Assembly: GCA_964580675.1 (NCBI GenBank)
Contig: CAZOLI010000039.1
Span: 1 to 21,838 of the forward strand
DNA: 21,838 nt
Direction: 5' to 3'
From: CAZOLI01 sp964580675
Lineage (GTDB): Bacteria; Planctomycetota; MHYJ01; CAYXQY01
In this document: piece after piece, positions 1-9,100 of the stretch
Layout of the letters: each line of letters opens with the position of its first letter
How positions within the stretch are numbered: position 1 is the first letter of the stretch
The notes under the pieces: model-generated
What the model was told of the DNA's origin: nothing
Database searches by the model: none
The model's input: only the letters and a program-made list of their open reading frames with translations
Program-made: the position numbers and the translations under genes

Positions 1-59
1 TGAACTGGGTGCTCGATTCTCTGCTGCCGGAAGAGGACGCCGAACAGTTCAAATCCTAA
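1..59 (+). CDS. 3' end of an unidentified gene
   Basis: The frame that starts at base 3 is open to a TAA at 57-59 and encodes the C-terminal tail NWVLDSLLPEEDAEQFKS. Its acidic, helical composition looks like a genuine protein end. The rest of the gene lies left of the window, so the family cannot be named. It converges with the small - strand gene that ends at 140. Confidence 0.6.
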   Translation, partial: NWVLDSLLPEEDAEQFKS

Positions 60-87
60 GCCGTCTGGATCGTGTATCTGTAAAGGG

Positions 88-105
88 GTTCAGATCATGC
101 TGAAC
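88..105. repeat. short inverted repeat between convergent genes
   Basis: GTTCAG and CTGAAC form a perfect 6-bp stem around the loop ATCATG, between the + strand gene end (59) and the - strand gene end (140). It could be part of a bidirectional terminator. Neither side has a T-run, so a rho-independent terminator is not supported. Confidence 0.25.
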
Positions 106-139
106 AGGTAAGGTGGGAAGGGTTCTTTCTCCGGTCCTC

Positions 140-451
140 CTATTCGGATCGGGAGGATTCAAAATTGACCGCCGCGAACTGGTTTTGAAGCCACCGTATA
201 GCCTGGCGGGCGGCGTCCCTCGCTTCCTGGCTCTGAAACCGGTGAAGAGGCGCGGTTTCCGATTCATTGTTGTTCCGAAGAAAAATCCGTGCCTCCCATG
301 TTCCCGAATTCAGTTCCTGGAGCCGAATTTCCAGCGGTTTTTTCTCTCCACCGGATTCTTCCCTGATCCGGGCCCGGATACGCCGCTTGATCCGGCAGCG
401 GGGACTGTTAGATTTTTTTCCTCCGTCGGGTTCCTTTCGACTGGTGTTCAT
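140..451 (-). CDS. small hypothetical protein (103 aa)
   Basis: A 103-residue protein on the - strand with ATG at 451 and TAG at 140. The N-terminal third is very basic (many Arg and Lys). The C-terminal half contains an amphipathic stretch with WEARIFLRNN and later ARQAIRWLQNQF, which looks like a small folded alpha/beta domain rather than random translation. I do not recognise the family. It lies 176 bp downstream of the TPR lipoprotein gene on the same strand and could be co-transcribed with it. No Shine-Dalgarno is visible before the ATG. The overlapping + strand frame (113-457) is less protein-like and was not preferred. Confidence 0.5.
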   Translation of the reverse strand: MNTSRKEPDGGKKSNSPRCRIKRRIRARIREESGGEKKPLEIRLQELNSGTWEARIFLRNNNESETAPLHRFQSQEARDAARQAIRWLQNQFAAVNFESSRSE

Positions 452-627
452 GTGTGAGATGGAAAAAAGCGGGAAAGAACCACGTCATGCAGTTCACAAC
501 CCCATTATATTGGATCGACTGTTCTCCGGGTCTTTCCGGAATTGATTTTCCCGGTGACTATTCTCTTCTCCGTAATTCGAGAGTTTCCGAATGGTGCGCC
601 GGCTGTGTGAGGATGTTCAAAACGGGT

Positions 628-1590
628 CTAGTTATCGACAAACCGGGGGTGGACGTCATCCGGAAATTTTTCTTCGTTTTCGTCGTACTTGAAGTGTCCA
701 ATGTAGTTGTCGTGAATGGTGATGGGATACTTGGAATGTTTATGTCCTCGTTCCTTTACGGTGCTCGTCAACTCATATTTTCCGTCCTCCAATATGTACT
801 TCACGGTCAAAAAATAATCGAACGTGGTGTCGGGATGTGAGTCGTACCACCAGGTCCACTTCCATTTTTGAATTTTGGTTTTCTCGTCCGGGTGGTATTC
901 ATTGACCATTGTGGCCTTTTCCCATTCGGAGGCCACCTGTGCGGGGGTGTCACCAAGGACATGTCTGGAGGGAGGGGGATCATGATATTCTCCCGGACTG
1001 GCTCCCTTCACGGGCGTTTCGTATTTTTTCAGTGGGGCTCCGCCGGTATGTTCGTTCCAGACCTTTTTCAATCGGGCGAACTCTTTCCGGATCCGTTTCC
1101 GCCGGCGCCGTTTTTTGATTTTCTTTATTCTGTTTCGGTCCGCCTCGGCATCGGCGTGGTTCCCGATTTCTTCATAAGCATCCGCGCGAGCGCTCAGGGC
1201 ACGAATCCAGTCGCGTTTAAATTTCAGGGCTTTTGATAAGTAGTTGATGGCTTCTTCGTAATTTTCCTGTTGAAGCCGGAGCATGGCTATGCGGTAACAG
1301 GGCCACCGGGCCCAGGATTCGCCGTTGTTGAGTTTGATGGCCTTCCGATAATCCGACAGGGCTTTTTCGGTGTGTCCGAGTTCCTTGTGGGCTCGTCCTC
1401 GGTTGTAGTAAATTTTCTTTTTGTTTTCCGCCTCACCACGGAGCTTTTTGTTCGCAAATTTTATCGCTTTCCGAAACTGTCCCTTCTTGATCATGGCCTC
1501 CATTTTCTCCGACGGGGTGCTGCATCCGGCGCACAGGGCCAACAGAGCTGTGAATACAGGGAGGAGTGGAGATGTTCTGGGCATGTTCAT
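628..1590 (-). CDS. TPR-repeat lipoprotein
   Basis: A predicted envelope lipoprotein of 320 residues. I start it at the ATG at 1590 because this puts a lipoprotein signal at the N terminus (MNMPRTSPLLPVFTALLALC) with lipobox LCAGC and acylated Cys23. A longer frame back to 1749 has no signal character and crosses the likely promoter. After the signal come at least three TPR-like helical pairs (for example ARWPCYRIAMLRLQQENYEE and EEAINYLSKALK), then a very basic linker rich in KKRRRRKR. The C-terminal domain is Trp- and Tyr-rich (KWKWTWWYDSHPDTTFDYF) and I do not recognise it. TPR lipoproteins usually act as scaffolds for protein partners at the periplasmic face of a membrane; no partner can be named here. 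It is transcribed divergently from ribF. Confidence 0.8.
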   Translation of the reverse strand: MNMPRTSPLLPVFTALLALCAGCSTPSEKMEAMIKKGQFRKAIKFANKKLRGEAENKKKIYYNRGRAHKELGHTEKALSDYRKAIKLNNGESWARWPCYRIAMLRLQQENYEEAINYLSKALKFKRDWIRALSARADAYEEIGNHADAEADRNRIKKIKKRRRRKRIRKEFARLKKVWNEHTGGAPLKKYETPVKGASPGEYHDPPPSRHVLGDTPAQVASEWEKATMVNEYHPDEKTKIQKWKWTWWYDSHPDTTFDYFLTVKYILEDGKYELTSTVKERGHKHSKYPITIHDNYIGHFKYDENEEKFPDDVHPRFVDN

Positions 1591-1631
1591 AAGTGGATTC
1601 TGAATGCCGAAAAAGTCTGTTCGAGTAGCCA

Positions 1632-1660
1632 ATTGTAAAAACACCGGTTGAATCTTCAAC
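1632..1660 (-). promoter_or_regulatory. predicted promoter of the TPR lipoprotein gene, with a small dyad
   Basis: On the - strand TTGAAG (1659-1654) and TACAAT (1637-1632) are separated by 16 bp. This is close to a sigma-70 promoter and predicts a leader of about 35 nt before the ATG at 1590. A perfect 14-bp inverted repeat, GTTGAATCTTCAAC (1647-1660), covers the -35 box and could be an operator. This is pattern evidence only. Confidence 0.4.
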
Positions 1661-1757
1661 TTGAATGTTCCCGCCCGTGGTCGGTTCTGTGTTCGACCGG
1701 ACCGGTTTTCCCTGTGAATTATCGACGTCCAGATGATCACCGGCGGCAACGGAAATC

Positions 1758-1786
1758 TTTTTATTTCCCCGACCGGCTGGTATAAT
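1758..1786 (+). promoter_or_regulatory. extended -10 promoter of the ribF operon
   Basis: TGGTATAAT at 1778-1786 is a perfect extended -10 (TGnTATAAT). The -35 region at 17-bp spacing is only TTTTTA (1758-1763), as is typical of extended -10 promoters. The predicted leader before the ribF ATG is about 68 nt. I saw no FMN riboswitch in that leader. Confidence 0.6.
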
Positions 1787-1860
1787 ACGATTCATTTCGC
1801 TGACTCATGACGTTGTTCTCTACACCGGTCGACCACCATTCCAGCAGGGATCCGTAATTT

Positions 1861-2823
1861 ATGACAGAACTCGTCGAAGGATGGAACTCGTTTCCCGACT
1901 TTGACCGGACGGAGACCTCGGTCAGCTGGGGTGTGTTTGACGGAGTCCACCGGGGTCACAGGCGGATCATAGAGCGAACGGTTGAGGCCGGTCAGGAACA
2001 TGATGTTCAATCTCTTGTGATCAGCTTCGACCCCCATCCCGTGAAGGTATTAGCCGGGGAAGGACCGCCGGCCATCACACCAATTCGCCGTCGTCTGGAA
2101 CTTATGGCCGAACTGGGACCGGACCTGGTCGGCCTGGTGCCCTTTGACAAAAAATTTGCTTCCCTCAGTCCGACGGCGTTTTACCAAGAGATACTTCGTG
2201 ACCGGCTCTCGGCCCGGGCCATCTGCGTGGGGAGGGAGGCCCGGTTCGGCAAAGACCGGGCGGGCGACATCGAAACCCTTAAGGAACTCGTCGAGGAGGA
2301 GCAGGTGTCGGTGTATCCGTGTGACCATGTGCAATACCGGGGAGAGCGCATCAGCAGCACGCGCATCCGCCGGGCAATTGAGGCGGGGGAACTGGACGAC
2401 GCGCGGGAGATGCTCGGGCGGGATGTCACGGTGTCCGGAACGGTTGTCCGGGGCGAGGGACGGGGAAAAGAAATTGGATACCCAACGGCCAATCTGGAAC
2501 TTGATCATGATGTGTATCCCCCCCGGGGAATTTACGGGGGTATTGCAGTTCTGGAAGAAGGCGAAAAACATCCGGCGGTGAGCAGTATCGGCATTCGGCC
2601 GACTTTTGAGGACGAGCCGGTGGAAATTGTGGAGGTCCATATTCTTGATTTTGATAAAGACATCTACGGACAGTACCTGGAGTTTCAGTTTCTTCACCAC
2701 ATACGGGGGGAAGAGGAGTTTGATACGGTGGAGGAATTGATCGAACAGATGGATCAGGACGTCGAAGATTTTCGAACGAGCGATCGTTTTCCTGCATCCC
2801 TTTCCCGGGGGGACGAAGAATGA
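1861..2823 (+). CDS. ribF: bifunctional riboflavin kinase/FAD synthetase RibF
   Basis: A 320-residue cytosolic enzyme that phosphorylates riboflavin to FMN and adenylates FMN to FAD; the length is normal for the family. The N-terminal nucleotidyltransferase domain shows GVFDGVHRGHRRI (about 24-36) and the ISSTRIR motif near residue 165. The C-terminal flavokinase domain shows GEGRGKEIGYPTANL (about 199-213), then GIYGG, SSIGIRPTFE and the closing IYGQYLEF and HHIRGEEEF motifs. The usual GNFDG is GVFDG here. An AGGGA element lies 10 nt before the ATG, and an extended -10 promoter lies upstream. The stop overlaps the next start as ATGA, so translation of the two genes is probably coupled. Confidence 0.97.
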   Translation: MTELVEGWNSFPDFDRTETSVSWGVFDGVHRGHRRIIERTVEAGQEHDVQSLVISFDPHPVKVLAGEGPPAITPIRRRLELMAELGPDLVGLVPFDKKFASLSPTAFYQEILRDRLSARAICVGREARFGKDRAGDIETLKELVEEEQVSVYPCDHVQYRGERISSTRIRRAIEAGELDDAREMLGRDVTVSGTVVRGEGRGKEIGYPTANLELDHDVYPPRGIYGGIAVLEEGEKHPAVSSIGIRPTFEDEPVEIVEVHILDFDKDIYGQYLEFQFLHHIRGEEEFDTVEELIEQMDQDVEDFRTSDRFPASLSRGDEE

Positions 2824-3905
2824 ATGTATATCCGGTCATTATGGCAGGGGGTGCGGGAACCCGTTTCTGGCCGTTAAGCCGCCGGTCTCGACCCAAGCAA
2901 TTCCTCTCCCTCGGAAATGGAAAAAGTCTGTTTCGGCGCACGGTGGATCGGGTGTCGTCGGTTTTTCCGAAGGAAAACATCCGGGTGGTGGCTCCGGATC
3001 AGTTTCGGGAACAAATATTAGAAGAATCTCCCGGTCTCACACGGGAAGCCATCGTACGGGAACCGGTCCCGAGAGACACAGCTCCCTGTATCGGACTGGC
3101 CGCCATGGAGGTTCGAGCGGAAGACCCCGAAGCGGCCATGATTACTCTGCCCTCCGATCATTATATTCCCGACCAATCGGAGTTTCGGGAGACCATGGAA
3201 ACGGCTACGGAAGTGCTTGAGGAAAAACCGGACACCATGATCTGTTTTGGCATTACGCCGGACCGACCGGAGACGGGGTATGGCTACATTCAATGCGGTG
3301 ACGGCCATTCGGTTTATAACGGCCGAAGCGTGTTCGAGGTTCGGAAGTTCACGGAAAAACCGGATCGTGACCGGGCGGTGTCCTTTCTCGACCAGGGGGG
3401 GTATTACTGGAATTCCGGCATGTTCGGATGGCGCGTGGAGACGGTACTGAACGCGCTTTCCAACTACTCGAATGACGTTTACCAGGGATTAACAAATTAT
3501 CGCGAGGCCCGCTCCAGTGGCGCGACGGAAGAGGAACTCGAAGAGGTGTTCCGGGGAATTCCGGAAGTATCAATTGACTACGCCGTGATGGAGGACGCGG
3601 AGGAGGTGGTGGTTCTGGAAGCCAATTTTCGTTGGGAGGATATGGGCACGCTGGATTCGCTCCGGGAGCTGTTTGGAACCGGGGACCGGGGAAATGTCCT
3701 CTCCGAACGTGCGACCGTGGTGGATACGGAGGATTCCATACTGTTTTCGGAGGAGGACGACCATCTTCTTGCCGGTCTGGGATTGCGAGATATGGTTGTG
3801 GTTCATACGGGAGATTCCACGCTGGTGTGTCCGTCGGACCGGGTGCAGGACGTGAAGAAACTGGTGCGGAAACTGGAGGAGGAAGGAAATACGGGCGTAT
3901 TATAA
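2820..3905 (+). CDS. manC: mannose-1-phosphate guanylyltransferase (GDP-mannose pyrophosphorylase)
   Basis: A 361-residue nucleotidyltransferase predicted to make GDP-mannose from mannose-1-phosphate and GTP, for polysaccharide or glycoprotein synthesis. The N-terminal signature is GGAGTRFWPLSR (10-21) followed by RPKQFLSL. Further family motifs are LPSDHYI, FTEKPD, YYWNSGMF, VSIDYAVME and WEDMGT. It is the short, single-domain form: the C-terminal phosphomannose isomerase domain of long ManC/AlgA proteins is absent. The start overlaps the ribF stop by four bases (ATGA). The pairing with ribF has no obvious metabolic logic. The exact symbol (manC or another name for the short form) is a choice; the enzyme family is clear. 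Confidence 0.93.
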   Translation: MNVYPVIMAGGAGTRFWPLSRRSRPKQFLSLGNGKSLFRRTVDRVSSVFPKENIRVVAPDQFREQILEESPGLTREAIVREPVPRDTAPCIGLAAMEVRAEDPEAAMITLPSDHYIPDQSEFRETMETATEVLEEKPDTMICFGITPDRPETGYGYIQCGDGHSVYNGRSVFEVRKFTEKPDRDRAVSFLDQGGYYWNSGMFGWRVETVLNALSNYSNDVYQGLTNYREARSSGATEEELEEVFRGIPEVSIDYAVMEDAEEVVVLEANFRWEDMGTLDSLRELFGTGDRGNVLSERATVVDTEDSILFSEEDDHLLAGLGLRDMVVVHTGDSTLVCPSDRVQDVKKLVRKLEEEGNTGVL

Positions 3906-4081
3906 TTTTTCGCTCTGTCAGGAGCCCTCAAGAGGAAAATGGAGCAGAACCGTGAACAGATAATGATCGTTTACATGAACGGGAACCGCGTATGAATTGC
4001 CGGTGAGGTCCGGGCTGTTTCATTGGGTTTTCTAAAGAGCGCAACTTTTTGTTGTTCCATGTTCTGCAGGAATGGGGTCCT

Positions 4082-4723
4082 ATGGTTCCAGGAAACGGTG
4101 CAAATCGAATGCATAACGAGGAGCCGGACGTTCTCTACCCGGAATTGTCCGACAGGAAACTGTTGCATCGATGCCAGCAGGGAGATCATCGCGCATTTGA
4201 ACAGTTGTATTACCGGTATCGGGACCGTCTCCTGAAGTGTTCCTGGGAGATGACCGGTGATCACGAAGCTGCCGTGGACGCCGTTAAAGAGACCTTTCAG
4301 GAACTGTTTTCCACGATGGATTCCCTTTCGGATAACACACCGGTATACCTGATACTTTATCGCCAGATCTGTCGTTATTGTCGGGGGAAGGAGCAACAAA
4401 AGGCAGCTCGGAAGAAGGAACTGGAAATGGAACGGGACACTCTGGCCGGCGAGGAGGATTGGACCGGGCCCACACAGGAGGTCCAGATTGATGAAGAGAT
4501 TCAGGATGCACAGGGGGTTCTCCTGGACATGTCGAAACAGCACAGAAATGTGTTTGTGCTCCGGGTTCTGGAAAACTTGACAAGGGAGGAGGTCGCCTGG
4601 GTTCTTGACTGTTCGGAGGACGACGTCCGGGAACGTCTCGGAAGGGGTATTGAGGAATTTCGAGATGCGACCGGAACCCTGCTTGCCTCGCTTTCGGATC
4701 GTCTGGATCAGGAGTATTCATGA
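4082..4723 (+). CDS. ECF-like RNA polymerase sigma factor
   Basis: A sigma-70-family regulator of the short two-domain type. Region 2 is recognisable in LLHRCQQGDHRAFEQLYYRY and the following helix up to RQICRYCRG. Region 4 is recognisable in LLDMSKQHRNVFVLRVLENL followed by a helix-turn-helix (TREEVAWVLDCSEDDVRERL). A long acidic linker separates the two. The ATG at 4082 is preceded by AGGA; alternative ATGs in frame lie at 4049 and 4109. The stop overlaps the next gene as ATGA, and that gene encodes a zinc-motif membrane protein. This is the classic sigma/anti-sigma arrangement, so activity is probably released by an envelope signal. Region 2.3/2.4 is somewhat divergent (VDAVKETFQELF). Confidence 0.82.
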   Translation: MVPGNGANRMHNEEPDVLYPELSDRKLLHRCQQGDHRAFEQLYYRYRDRLLKCSWEMTGDHEAAVDAVKETFQELFSTMDSLSDNTPVYLILYRQICRYCRGKEQQKAARKKELEMERDTLAGEEDWTGPTQEVQIDEEIQDAQGVLLDMSKQHRNVFVLRVLENLTREEVAWVLDCSEDDVRERLGRGIEEFRDATGTLLASLSDRLDQEYS

Positions 4724-5313
4724 ACGTTTGTTCTCAGTACACGGATGAGGACTGGCTTGATTATGCGGCGGAGAGGATACCGGCGGAGAAGAGCCGGACG
4801 ATGGAGAAACACCTGAACAGCTGTGAAGATTGCCGGCGTCAACTATTGGAGATGGACGGATTAAGGGAGCTTTCCAGCAGGTACGACTCGGTCGATCTGC
4901 CACCATTTCCGAAGGGAGACGAGAGCGACCTTTTTTCGAAGGCCCGGGATGAGAGCGAGCGGATCCGGGAGGAGGACCCTCCCGATCGGGAGATGGATCC
5001 GGACCTGAAACAGGTGCTGTCGCTTTTTCCGGAAGTTTTCCTCCTGATTCTTCTGGTTGTTTTTTTGCCGCTTTTGGTCACGTGGTTCGGGGGAAGCGAT
5101 TCAAACAGGGATCGTAACGGTCGGCAGCCGGACGGGGAGAAGCAGGAACAACGTCGGCCCGGAGGCGGAAACGGTGTTCGAGAGCAGCCGGACGAGTCGT
5201 CGGACCAATCCGGGGAGGCGCCAGGCAAGGAGCAAGAACAGGATGCGGACGAGGATCAGCGGCAGAGAAACGGGGACGAGGAGAAAAAGAAATTCAACGA
5301 GAATGAGGAGTAA
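4720..5313 (+). CDS. membrane anti-sigma factor with zinc-binding (ZAS) motif
   Basis: A 197-residue single-pass membrane protein. The N-terminal cytoplasmic part contains HLNSCEDC (about 31-38), the Hx3Cx2C core of zinc-associated anti-sigma domains, with further upstream helices that would grip the sigma factor. One membrane segment follows (VFLLILLVVFLPLLVTWF, about 107-124). The remaining 70 residues are highly charged, low-complexity Gln, Asp, Glu, Arg and Gly sequence, predicted to be extracytoplasmic and probably disordered. It overlaps the sigma gene by four bases. The role is inferred from the motif and the gene pair. It converges with the flagellar gene, whose end lies only 33 bp away. 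Confidence 0.85.
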   Translation: MNVCSQYTDEDWLDYAAERIPAEKSRTMEKHLNSCEDCRRQLLEMDGLRELSSRYDSVDLPPFPKGDESDLFSKARDESERIREEDPPDREMDPDLKQVLSLFPEVFLLILLVVFLPLLVTWFGGSDSNRDRNGRQPDGEKQEQRRPGGGNGVREQPDESSDQSGEAPGKEQEQDADEDQRQRNGDEEKKKFNENEE

Positions 5314-5346
5314 CGGGGGTTGAATCCTTCCGGTTTTGCGGGAACC

Positions 5347-6063
5347 TTATCCCTGGAGGTCAATGACCTCGCCCATCATCTGATCCCGCGTTTTGAGCAC
5401 TTCGATGTTTGCGGAAAAGAGGTGTTTGTTTTCGATCTGGTTGGTCATTTCCCGGACGATGTCGGTATTTGATCCTTCGAGCATGCCCGAGATTACCTGA
5501 CCCAGTCCGTTTTCTCCGGGGTTTCCGCGGATCGGGTTTCCGCTGTTTGGACCCTGCTGCAGGAGATTCCGGCCGGTTTGAAGCAGGCCCTCCGAATTCG
5601 GGAACCGGGCAAGGCGAATTCGTCCAGCATTCACCCGTTCCCCCGCCTGGTTCCGGAACGAAACGGTGCCGTCCCGGGCAACCTGAATTTGGCTTGCTTC
5701 CTCCGGCACCTGAATTTCCGGTTGTACCGGGAACCCCTCGGAGGTTACGACACGACCGTCGGCCGACAGTCTGAAATTTCCGGCCCGGGTAAATCTTGTG
5801 CCTTCCGGGGTGTTCACCTGGAACAGACCGTTCCCGGCGACGGCAAGATCAAGCGGTTCCCCTCCTCGTTGCAGTGAACCAGGTTCGGTAATACGGGTAA
5901 CTTCTCCGGTGTCTACGCCACCGCCACGAGTGGTCTGGGCCACGGAGCGGGAAGCCTTAAAACCCGGCGTCAGCATATTGGCCAGGTTGTTTGAACTTAT
6001 ATTCTGGCGCCGTGCGATGTGACGGAGAGCAGAGACCGTATTGCCGATGCCGTTAAGAGCCAT
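5347..6063 (-). CDS. flagellar basal-body rod protein of the FlgF/FlgG family
   Basis: A 238-residue axial flagellar protein. The N terminus has the rod/hook heptad region and the signature ISSNNLANMLTPGFK (about 22-36), the counterpart of NNLANxxTxGFK. The middle carries LDLAVAGNGLFQV and GTRFTRAGNFRLSADGRVV, which are FlgF/FlgG hallmarks. The C-terminal helix (SNTDIVREMTNQIENKHLFS) matches the conserved axial tail. It has a good Shine-Dalgarno (AAGGA, 8 nt before the ATG), unlike most neighbours. No other flagellar gene is visible, and it sits 41 bp downstream of a Ser/Thr kinase gene. FlgF, FlgG and the FlhO/FlhP types cannot be separated by eye. Confidence 0.9.
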   Translation of the reverse strand: MALNGIGNTVSALRHIARRQNISSNNLANMLTPGFKASRSVAQTTRGGGVDTGEVTRITEPGSLQRGGEPLDLAVAGNGLFQVNTPEGTRFTRAGNFRLSADGRVVTSEGFPVQPEIQVPEEASQIQVARDGTVSFRNQAGERVNAGRIRLARFPNSEGLLQTGRNLLQQGPNSGNPIRGNPGENGLGQVISGMLEGSNTDIVREMTNQIENKHLFSANIEVLKTRDQMMGEVIDLQG

Positions 6064-6104
6064 CCGGGTTTTCCTTGGAAAATTGGTTCAACAGGAGAAT
6101 TGCT

Positions 6105-9100
6105 TTAATCCGATGTTGATAGTTTTTCGTTTAGCCAGTCCCGGGAAATGTATCCCATGATCGTGGCTTTATGAATCCGCAGGGATGATCCCAGTACGTA
6201 TGCTCCTGCGTATCCCGATTGATACGGATTGTCGTCCGTTTTGTTCAGGTGGTTTTTGCCGTTTACGGAAACACTGAGATCCCCGTTGTCCAGCTTGAGC
6301 GTAAGGGTAAACGTTTTGTTTTTCGGAATTTGAACGGCAATTGTTCGGTCAAGCCGGTTTTGATCCCTCCCCCGGTTCGAGAAGTTGAATTTGGAAAGGT
6401 AAAAGAGACCCTTTCCTTTTCGTTTTCTGCGTCGACCTCTTCCCCCGGGTACTTTTATGTAGTTGGTTCCATATCCGCGAGATTCTCTTGACGAAATGAG
6501 GGCCCCGAAATTTCGGCCTGAGGGTGTGGAAAGTTGTAATTTTACCATCGCCCGATCGTTCATCGGCGCCCGATGCAAAAATCGCCCACGTTCATCCCGG
6601 GCAACAACCAGGTTCTTCTCCCCGACGTACGAAAATTCCGCATTGCCCCTGGAGCCAATGGGACGTGCCAGCCAGTCGTTACTGAACTGTTTTTTGCTGG
6701 AGAAGGAGTAGTGAATTTTTGTCAGACCCTTCTCGGGAAAGGATACGTCTCCGGAAAAGAGGTTTTTAATTTTTTGTTTGCGCGATTGATTTCGTTCGGG
6801 GATTCTGTTCCGGGTATTTTTGTTTCTGGATTTTTGTCCCCGGTTTCCACTATTCGAACTCTCCGGAACCGAACCGGATTTAAGAAGGTTGAGGTAATGG
6901 GCGGCCCGGTCTTTGTTGTTTTTGCTGGCTTTTTGGAACCAGTTTCTGGCTTTTTTGTGTTGGTCCCCGTAAAAATGAACCAGACCAAGCAGCATCTGGT
7001 GTTCCGAATTTTCCTCGTCAAGGCTTCGGAGAGCCCATAAAATCCGTCTGTTCAGTGTAAACTTACTGAACTTCCACTGATACTTCACTTGGTCTTTGTG
7101 GTTAAGAAAAACCGTGTTCTGCTCCCGTTTCTTGATGACGAAATCCAGATTATTAATTTTTACAGTACGTGATTCCTCGGGAAATTCCTCCATGTAATCA
7201 TCGAAGCCCTCCCGAACCCAGGAGCGGAACTCCCGGAGTTTTTTCAGGTCCTCCCTAAAAGGAGATATCCGGTTTCGATATTCCTTTAACGGCATTTTGT
7301 CCTTCGATGAATAAGAGCTTATCAGTTTTTCCGGTGCTTTGAGTTCATCCGGGTTGACGTCGTCATTCGGGTCCGGCTTCACCGAAAGCAGTTTATATTT
7401 GACGGATTTCTTGAATTTGTTGGTGAACTTTTTGTAATTGTCCTCCGATCTTTCGCGCTGTTGTTCCAGGAAATCCTCCTCTTTGTTGTTTACCTTCTGA
7501 ATCATATCCATTCGTTTCCTGTGCAGCTCGGGCGTCACCCCCTTGAGGGTATGTGAATTCAGTCCCGCCAGTATATTTTTCGCTTTGTCAAATTTCTCGT
7601 TTTTGAGGTGTTCCTTCACGTTATCGACTGCGGAGGAAAATTCGTTTCGGATGCGGTTCCAGAGTTTCTTTTTTTGCTTCGAGACCCGCTCCTTGATTTC
7701 GTTTTCCAGAAAGAAGTTCGGGAAGTTTACCCAGACCTGATACGCAAGGGCAAGTTTGTTGTTTTCCAGTAATTGTTCGGCCTTTTTCTTCCGGGCGCTG
7801 TAGTACGTCCGGGCCTGTTCCTTGAGAAATTGATCACGCAGTCTGTCGGCTTTCAGCTCCCACTGCGTATTGCTGTGCTGGAGGTGAAAATCATCGATGT
7901 GATCAATCAGATCCCGGGCTTTTTCAGGAGGCCCTTCAAAGGTGTCCACCTCTTTTTTCAGGTCCTGAAACCAACCGGCCGGACCACTGTCGTTTGTCGT
8001 GTCTCCTTTGTTCGTTCCATCGTCGTCCCCGTCGGCATTGTTCTGATTGTTCGGTGGTTGTTCCCCGTCCTGATCCATCTGGTTTTTCCGATCCCGGTCC
8101 GGCGAATCCGGCGAGGGGACCGCCGCTGATTGTTTATCCGGATTGGTATCCTTCCCGAATTGTCCACCGAAGAACAGAAAAGCTCCTCCGATCAGGAGTA
8201 CGGCCGGAACGGCGATGGAAAGCGTCAGTACGGCATAGGAAGATTTTTGCTCAACTCCTCCCTGGCTTTTTTTGTTTTTGGTTGCCGAAGGCCGTTTCCC
8301 GGAAGACAGATTTTTGTGCCGGCTTTTCTTCTCCGCGTGCAGAGGCGGTTTGCCGTCTTTCAGGTTTTCAAGATCATCAATCAGTTCGGACGGTTTGTAT
8401 CGATCCTCCTGCTCCTTGTTCATCATCTTGGTCACCACACTGCTGAAATGGTGACTGATGGACGAATTGTGCTCCTCCGGGGGAATGGGATCCTCGGTGA
8501 CATGCTTTGTGATGACGGAGGTTGGGGTCTGTCCTTCGAACGGCACCTCACCGGTTACGGCGTGGTAGAGAGTGGCACCCAGTGAGTAAATATCGGTTCG
8601 AATGTCAATCGAGTTGTTTCCCGTCGCCTGTTCCGGAGACATATAATACGGTGTTCCCAGTGTGGTGCCGGTCTGGGTGAGGGAAGAGTCCTTTTCCCGG
8701 TTGGCCCGTTTGGCGAGACCGAGATCACAGAGTTTGGCATTTCCATCCTCGTTAATCATGATGTTCTCCGGTTTCATGTCACGGTGGACGAGGTCGTTCC
8801 GGGCCGCGTGTTTCAGCGCTCGTGCAATTTGCAGAGCAATCTCCACCGCCCGCTCCTCGTCGATGGTCCCCTCCTGCTCCATAATGTCACGGAGGGTTTG
8901 ACCCTCCACGTATTCCATCACAAAGTAATAGATGCCGTCGGTTTCCCCGACGTCTATTCCCTTGATGATGCTCTCGTGGTTAAGTTTGGCCACGGAACGC
9001 GCTTCCCGGAAAAAGCGCTTGATGTAGGATTCGTCGTTTTTGACGTTTGAGGAAAGAATTTTAATGGCCACGGGGCGGTCCATGCTGATCTGCCAGGCTT

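Noticed and set aside
113..457. + strand open frame opposite the 103-residue gene
   Set aside because: The Pro/Phe-rich composition is typical of the antisense of a charged protein; the - strand frame is more protein-like.
628..1749. Longer start at 1749 for the TPR lipoprotein
   Set aside because: The extra N-terminal residues hide the lipoprotein signal peptide and cross the predicted promoter.
3939..3995. 18-codon open frame with a good Shine-Dalgarno (AGAGGAAA) between manC and the sigma gene, possible leader peptide
   Set aside because: It has no regulatory codon run and no attenuator-like stems; too short to support by sequence alone.
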